DNA of 64,000 bases from Actimicrobium sp035984655 (GTDB taxonomy: Bacteria > Pseudomonadota > Gammaproteobacteria > Burkholderiales > Burkholderiaceae_D). Positions 59,655 through 64,000 of this stretch are shown here, in pieces. The stretch is from positions 288,601 to 352,600 of the forward strand of contig NZ_JAXCHT010000001.1 of NCBI RefSeq assembly GCF_035984655.1. The letters run 5' to 3'. The position numbers and the translations under genes are program-made. The notes under the pieces were generated by a model that worked only from the letters and a program-made list of their open reading frames with translations, had not been told where the DNA came from and made no database searches. How positions within the stretch are numbered: the first letter of the stretch is position 1; every line of letters begins with the position of its first letter.

Positions 59655-59675
59655 ACAGGCGTCCCACGACGCCTG
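59655..59675 (+). repeat. Intercistronic hairpin between atpD and atpC
   Basis: ACAGGCGTC (59655-59663) and GACGCCTGT (59667-59675 region) form a 9-bp stem around a short CCAC loop, beginning nine bases after the atpD stop. No T-tract follows, so it is probably a transcript stabiliser or processing site. Confidence 0.7.
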
Positions 59676-59715
59676 TTGTCCGATGACTGAAGCAATGCAC
59701 AGAGAAGGTTCCAAG

Positions 59716-60138
59716 ATGGCACACACTATTCACGTTGATGTAGTTTCGGCCGAGATGCAGATTTTTTCGGGTGAAGCCGAATTCGTTGCGTTGCCGGGCG
59801 AGTCCGGCGAACTGGGGATTTATCCGCGTCATACGCCGTTGATCACCCGCATCAAGCCAGGCACTGTACGGATCAAGATTCCTGGCAAGGATGAGATGGA
59901 ACTGGTGTTTGTTGCCGGTGGCATCCTTGAGGTTCAGCCGAATACCGTGACGGTACTGGCAGACACGGCGATCCGCGGCAGCGATCTGGACGAAGCGAAG
60001 GCCACTGAAGCAAAGCGGATGGCCGAAGAAGCCCTGGTCAACCGTGAATCGAAGATCGATTACGCGGCTGCCCAAGCCGAGTTGTCGGTAGCGATTGCCC
60101 AATTGGCCGCAATCCAGCGTCTGCGTCAAAAGCGTTAA
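59716..60138 (+). CDS. atpC: ATP synthase F1 subunit epsilon
   Basis: A 140-residue epsilon subunit that couples and regulates the rotor. The beta-sandwich domain begins AHTIHVDVVSAEMQIFSGEA and includes the conserved GESGELGIYPRHTPLITRI, followed by the C-terminal two-helix domain (AKATEAKRMAEEALVNRE). A longer frame starts at 59683, but ATG 59716 follows GAAGG and matches the family start. It is the last gene of the operon. Confidence 0.95.
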   Translation: MAHTIHVDVVSAEMQIFSGEAEFVALPGESGELGIYPRHTPLITRIKPGTVRIKIPGKDEMELVFVAGGILEVQPNTVTVLADTAIRGSDLDEAKATEAKRMAEEALVNRESKIDYAAAQAELSVAIAQLAAIQRLRQKR

Positions 60139-60605
60139 AACGTATTTCCGCGAGAGCGGAGGTCGTGTGAAAGGCAGCCCTGGCTGCCTTTTTTTCGTCC
60201 ATTTTTCCGTACGGACAGGAGTCTCATCGATCAACAGAGAACAAAACGCGGTATTGACAAGAACATGGGCACTTCTGCGCCAACAGACAGTGATGTGCCA
60301 ACGCTACAGATTTGGTTTATGGCGCGGAAGATTATTGATGTACCGGCAAAATAAATCTTCAAATCAATGACATCCGGCATGGTGGCGATAAGTTTTCATG
60401 CAGGTGCATGGTTCGCTCAGGGCTTGGTGTGAGCGAGCAGGACCTGAAGGGAAGCGACCGCAGCAGGAGCACACGCTTGCCTCGGCTCCCGCCGACATGG
60501 ACAAACCGGCTCCCCGGGCACGGACCCATGGCGCCTTATGAAACCAGACCCTCAAGCTACAACACGACACGCCGCCGCCTGGGGAATCCATCATCACGGA
60601 CAAGT
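60139..60605. other. Spacer after the atp operon
   Basis: The spacer starts with the atp terminator (60171-60195). The remainder has AT-rich patches (about 60340-60370) and open frames without ribosome sites. A long frame of the next gene extends left to 60408, but its first 66 codons look non-coding (rich in Arg and Pro, no family pattern). Confidence 0.5.
60171..60195 (+). terminator. Rho-independent terminator of the atp operon
   Basis: AAGGCAGCC (60171-60179) pairs with GGCTGCCTT (60182-60190); the actual loop is probably CCCTGG. A T-tract runs to 60195. Confidence 0.9.
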
Positions 60606-62846
60606 ATGACAATCGCAGACTCAACCCCGCACGCAGCATCGAACTTGCCCCTCGCGGCGAAAAAAAGTAAGCAGGCAATGCGCTATCTGCCAGTGCTCTT
60701 GCTGGCGGCCCTTTGCACGAGTGGCTGCGGTGGCGGCGGCGGAGCGACCAGCGCCGCAGTCGACACCACTACTTTCAACCAGACTGCGCAGACGAATGCC
60801 GCGCCGGACAGCGCTGCCGCGGCGCCCGAAGCATCGGCTGACGACATGGCCATGAGCGCACCTGATCAGACCTCCGGGAATGCACCCGCTGAACAGTCTG
60901 GTACAACTACAGTGTTATCTCTCACCAGCAGTGTCGGCGGCACAGTCAGTTCGACCGCTAACGGCATCACCTGCGCTTCGGGTGCCAGCTGTAGCGCGAC
61001 CTTCGGCACAGGAACCAGTGTCGTGCTGGCCGCGCAAGCACTGTCCGGCTATGCCTTCAATCACTGGAGCGGCAGCTGCAGTGGCAGCAACCCGTCCTGC
61101 ACGGTCGCGCTGTCGGCCAGCACCAGCGCGACGGCAACGTTCGTTCCAATCATTCCCATTACCGGCGCCCCGTACGTCCGCTACATCGACGCCGTCAGCG
61201 GTCCGGTGACCGGCGGTGAAGGCAACAATGGCGCCTACCTGTCGATCTTCGGCAACAACTTCGGCTCCAGCGGCATGGGCACGACCACCAAGGTCTATAT
61301 CGGTGGCAGCGAAGTCGCCAATTACCGTTATCTCGGCACCGCCAAGGTCGGCAGCAAGCTCGGCCTGCAGCAACTCACTGTGCAGGTTGGCAATCTCGGC
61401 AATGCTGTTGCCGGCACCGCGCTGCCGATCAGCGTCGTCGTCAACGGCGTGACCAGCAATGTCGACCAGACCTTCACGCCCAATCCGGGCCGCATCCTGT
61501 TCGTCGCCCTGAACGGCAACGACAGCACCGCCGTCGCCGGCGACATCAGCAAGCCGTGGCGCTATCTGCAAACCAGCGCACGTGGCGGCGCCTATGGCAC
61601 GCTCCAGGCGGGCGACCATGTCGTCATCCGTGGCGGTAACTGGTCCGACACCGGCTTCGATGGCGCCTGGCTGCGCTTCCGCGACACCCAGCAACAGGGT
61701 TCCGCACCGACCGGCGCTGCCAGGACCGGCTGGATTCACATTACCGCCTATCCGGGGCCAGTCAGCGGCAACGCCATCGAGGATGTGCATTACTCGACGC
61801 CGTCCGGCGTCAAGGGCGGCATCCAGGGGCCGAACTCGGCTTACTACGCCACCACCGGTGACTGGGTCTCGATTTCCAACCTGCGCATGGATGTCAGTGC
61901 CACCGCCAGTTCCGACGCGGCGCCACTCAATGTGCAATACGGCGCCGGCCCATGGCGCGTGGTCAACAATGAACTCGGCCCATGGCCGTCGACGCTGGCC
62001 GCACCGGGCAACGCCATGGGCGGCGGCGTGGCGGGACACGGCAACAACGTCAAGGTGTATGGCAACAACATCCATGACATCGCCTGTGTCGGTGCGCTGG
62101 AAAACCACGGCATCTATATCGATTCCGGCGCCACCAACTGGGACGTCGGCTTCAACTGGGTGCACAACATCACCGGCGGCAACCTGCTGCAGATGTTCGA
62201 CAATGTCGGCCTGGCGGGCAATAACTACGTAGGCTTCCCGGCCAACTGGGCGGGCTTCAGCGGCATGCAGGTGCATCACAACTGGTTCGACGGCTCCGGC
62301 AAATACGGTCTGAATTTGGCCGACAGCATCATCTCCGGCACGATCTGGAACAATGTCGTCACCGGTGCGACCTACTCTGGCCTGCGCATCAACACCATCT
62401 CGCAAAACATGAACATGACGATTGCGTTCAACACGTTCTATGACAACGACCGTGTCGTCAGCGGCTCCGGCAATGCCCAGGTGCTCAATACCTGGGGCAA
62501 CTACAGTCCGACCGGCACCATCCGGATCTACGACAACCTGTTTGCCGCCGGACCAGCCACGCTGGCCAGCTCAAGCTATTACGCCAACGAGGGCTCGTCG
62601 GACAGCTATCTCGACTTCAAGCGTAATTTGTACTGGGCCAATGGCAACGGGTGGAGTACGCTGGCGCGGGACAGCACCGGACTGTATGGCGATCCGAAAC
62701 TGACCGCCACCCTGGCCCTTGGCGCGGGCAGCGTCGCCATCGACGCCGCCACCCAGGCCACACCGATCACCGTCAACGACGATCTCACCGGCCTCGTCTC
62801 GCGCCCGCGCGGTGCGGCCAAGGATATCGGGGCCTTTGAACGATAA
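60606..62846 (+). CDS. Large secreted lipoprotein with TIG-like and right-handed beta-helix domains
   Basis: A protein of about 746 residues (if ATG 60606 is used; ATG 60678 would give 722 and a tighter signal peptide). The export signal MRYLPVLLLAALCTSGC carries a lipobox-like Cys followed by GGGGG. After an Ala/Asp/Ser linker come a repeat-type beta domain (SSVGGTVSSTANGITCASG, GYAFNHWSGSC), an IPT/TIG-like domain (YVRYIDAVSGPVTGGEG, LSIFGNNFGSSGMG), and a long parallel beta-helix region (about 290-740) with pectate-lyase-like turns (GRILFVALNGNDSTAVAGD, VHHNWFDGSGKYGLNLAD, NNVVTGATYSGLRIN). The beta-helix fold suggests binding or cleavage of a polysaccharide; catalytic residues cannot be assigned. 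GC content is high relative to neighbouring spacers. Confidence 0.8.
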   Translation: MTIADSTPHAASNLPLAAKKSKQAMRYLPVLLLAALCTSGCGGGGGATSAAVDTTTFNQTAQTNAAPDSAAAAPEASADDMAMSAPDQTSGNAPAEQSGTTTVLSLTSSVGGTVSSTANGITCASGASCSATFGTGTSVVLAAQALSGYAFNHWSGSCSGSNPSCTVALSASTSATATFVPIIPITGAPYVRYIDAVSGPVTGGEGNNGAYLSIFGNNFGSSGMGTTTKVYIGGSEVANYRYLGTAKVGSKLGLQQLTVQVGNLGNAVAGTALPISVVVNGVTSNVDQTFTPNPGRILFVALNGNDSTAVAGDISKPWRYLQTSARGGAYGTLQAGDHVVIRGGNWSDTGFDGAWLRFRDTQQQGSAPTGAARTGWIHITAYPGPVSGNAIEDVHYSTPSGVKGGIQGPNSAYYATTGDWVSISNLRMDVSATASSDAAPLNVQYGAGPWRVVNNELGPWPSTLAAPGNAMGGGVAGHGNNVKVYGNNIHDIACVGALENHGIYIDSGATNWDVGFNWVHNITGGNLLQMFDNVGLAGNNYVGFPANWAGFSGMQVHHNWFDGSGKYGLNLADSIISGTIWNNVVTGATYSGLRINTISQNMNMTIAFNTFYDNDRVVSGSGNAQVLNTWGNYSPTGTIRIYDNLFAAGPATLASSSYYANEGSSDSYLDFKRNLYWANGNGWSTLARDSTGLYGDPKLTATLALGAGSVAIDAATQATPITVNDDLTGLVSRPRGAAKDIGAFER

Positions 62847-62868
62847 CAATGAGAGACAAACAGAACGC

Positions 62869-63675
62869 ATGAAAACCAGCAATCAGTTCCGCCCCAGCAA
62901 GTCCCAAAAGATTACGGATGCCGATGCGGCAGCCAAGCCATTGTCCAGTGGCGACAAGGCCAAGGACAAGTTAGCCGTCGAAGACCTCGCGCAGCGAATT
63001 GCGGCAGTCCAGAATGTTTTCTTCGCGGCCCACGCACGCAAATTACTGATCGTCTTGCAGGGGATGGATACTTCCGGCAAGGACGGCACGGTCAAGGAAG
63101 TTTTCGGTCGTACCGATCCGCTGGGCATACGCAGCGTTCCGTTCAAGGCGCCAACAGTCGTCGAACGCGAACATGATTTCCTCTGGCGGATTCATGCACA
63201 GGTGCCGGCGCAAGGTGAAATCGTGATCTTTAACCGCAGTCACTACGAAGACGTCCTCATCACCAATGTGCATGGGTGGATCGACAAGGCCGAAAGCGAA
63301 CGCCGCATGGCCCACATCCGCGATTTCGAGCGCATGCTGGCCGAAACCGGCACGGTCATCCTCAAGTTCTTCCTGCATATTTCGAAAGACGCGCAAAAAG
63401 CACGGTTGGAAGAGCGCATCGCCGATCCAGAAAAAAACTGGAAATTCGATCCGCAGGATCTGGTCGAGCGCAAGTCATGGGACGAGTATCAGCAAGCCTA
63501 TGCGACCGCCATCAATGCAACCGATGCCGATCACGCGCCGTGGTTTATTATCCCTGCCGATTCGAAGACGCACCGCAATCTGGCGATTGGCACGATTGTG
63601 CTCGAAGTCCTGGAGGGGATGAAGCTGTCCTATCCGCCCGCGAAACCAGAACTGCTTGAACTGAAAATTACCTAA
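62869..63675 (+). CDS. ppk2: Polyphosphate kinase 2 family protein
   Basis: A 268-residue PPK2, which transfers phosphate between polyphosphate and nucleoside mono- or diphosphates. The P-loop-like motif is VLQGMDTSGKDGTVKEVFG (about residue 65), followed by VPFKAPTVVEREHDFLWR and IVIFNRSHYEDVLI, with the Asp and Arg residues of the active site. The C-terminal lid region has PWFIIPADSKTHRNLAI. Size and motif set fit the single-domain class; AMP or ADP preference is not obvious. A longer frame begins upstream at 62719, inside the previous gene; ATG 62869 is the start with a family-like N-terminus. It lies 22 bases after the beta-helix gene and may be co-transcribed. Confidence 0.9.
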   Translation: MKTSNQFRPSKSQKITDADAAAKPLSSGDKAKDKLAVEDLAQRIAAVQNVFFAAHARKLLIVLQGMDTSGKDGTVKEVFGRTDPLGIRSVPFKAPTVVEREHDFLWRIHAQVPAQGEIVIFNRSHYEDVLITNVHGWIDKAESERRMAHIRDFERMLAETGTVILKFFLHISKDAQKARLEERIADPEKNWKFDPQDLVERKSWDEYQQAYATAINATDADHAPWFIIPADSKTHRNLAIGTIVLEVLEGMKLSYPPAKPELLELKIT

Positions 63676-63839
63676 GGAAACGCGGAACAAATCGAATTCC
63701 GCCTGTTCGACGGCGTAGCGCGGATTTTTTGTTCGCGTTACGTCGAACGTTTGCGATTTTTCCTGTGGTCGCATCCACTTTTTCAAGTTTCACACCTCTT
63801 TCGAGGCGTTTCCCGGCGCACTTAGCGCCACCGTGCCCA

Positions 63840-64000
63840 CTATGGGCGTAACTGTCCCCTTGCCATGTACAGGTTACTCAAGGCAAACAAGATATTGAGC
63901 TGCGCGTCGTTCTTGGCCAATCCCTTGTAGCGCGTCTTTTTGTATTTGAAGATGTTCTTGACGACGTGGAACGGATGCTCCACCCGCGCCCGTACCTGCG
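63840..64000 (-). mobile_element. IS5-type transposase, 3' end (partial)
   Basis: The minus strand encodes the last 53 residues of a transposase, running off the right edge. It reads QVRARVEHPFHVVKNIF, KYKKTRYKGLAKNDAQL and NILFALSNLYMARGQLRP before a TAG at 63840-63842. The RxRVEHPFxVxKxxF and RYxGLxKNxAQL pattern, with the catalytic Glu in VEHPF, is diagnostic of IS5-family DDE transposases. The outer terminal repeat of the element should lie within 63700-63840; I could not define it without the other end. Confidence 0.85.

Noticed and set aside
60915..62405. 496-residue frame opposite the beta-helix lipoprotein
   Set aside because: The plus strand has a signal peptide and coherent domains; the minus frame is a compositional shadow.
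1..64000. CRISPR arrays, rRNA, tRNA genes, prophage
   Set aside because: I saw no regularly spaced repeats, no rRNA or tRNA signatures, and no phage structural or integrase genes in the window.

Overview
The window is a chromosomal segment of a betaproteobacterium, most likely Burkholderiales near the Oxalobacteraceae (Herminiimonas/Janthinobacterium/Massilia type). This rests on the gene order dnaA-dnaN-gyrB facing away from rpmH-rnpA-yidD-yidC-mnmE, the block mnmG-rsmG-parA-parB-atpIBEFHAGDC, GTP-dependent PEP carboxykinase, moderately high GC, and many Liv-type ABC transporters. The family-level placement is an inference from gene content; no rRNA or tRNA gene is visible.

Layout. 1-3755: tail of a Liv-type ABC transporter operon (permease end, binding protein, ATPase) with a PaaK-like acyl-adenylating enzyme. 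3812-12676: mixed genes, including a DUF3185-like membrane peptide, a CorA/ZntB transporter, a glycine-zipper protein behind a long inverted repeat, an RNase HI family protein, a luciferase-like oxidoreductase, a FadE-like acyl-CoA dehydrogenase, a CPA2 antiporter and a TerC protein. 12971-22745: the replication/ribosome/membrane-insertion core (gyrB, dnaN, dnaA leftward; rpmH, rnpA, yidD, yidC, mnmE rightward). 22762-25606: a leftward patch with a coiled-coil protein, a CAP-domain lipoprotein, a single-domain asparaginase homologue and an Rrf2-like regulator. 25946-30353: an unknown protein, an M28 peptidase and pckG. 30492-36513: two small unknown genes, a LysR regulator, and an Lrp-type regulator divergent from putA.

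36855-37133 is an AT-rich stretch followed by a dense cluster of DnaA-box-like sequences, a good oriC candidate although it lies about 18.5 kb from dnaA. 37134-47418 looks like one catabolic locus: LysR regulator, CoA-acylating semialdehyde dehydrogenase (MmsA), GMC-family alcohol oxidoreductase, a complete Liv transporter (livG, livF, binding protein, livH, livM) and an iron-containing alcohol dehydrogenase. The MmsA/GMC/LysR trio resembles 3-hydroxypropionate degradation loci.

47598-52750 is the partition region: two strong parS palindromes flank an unknown membrane-anchored protein, then mnmG, rsmG (with a weaker parS-like site), parA and parB. 52927-60138 is the full F-type ATP synthase operon with its own promoter, intercistronic hairpins and a terminator. 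The right end holds a large beta-helix lipoprotein, a PPK2 polyphosphate kinase and the 3' end of an IS5-type transposase.

Most genes are ordinary housekeeping or catabolic genes. The parts that deserve a second look are the displaced oriC candidate, the parS-flanked unknown gene, the transporter-linked catabolic locus, the long inverted repeat at 5216-5269 and the small unknown gene pair at 30.5-31.1 kb.
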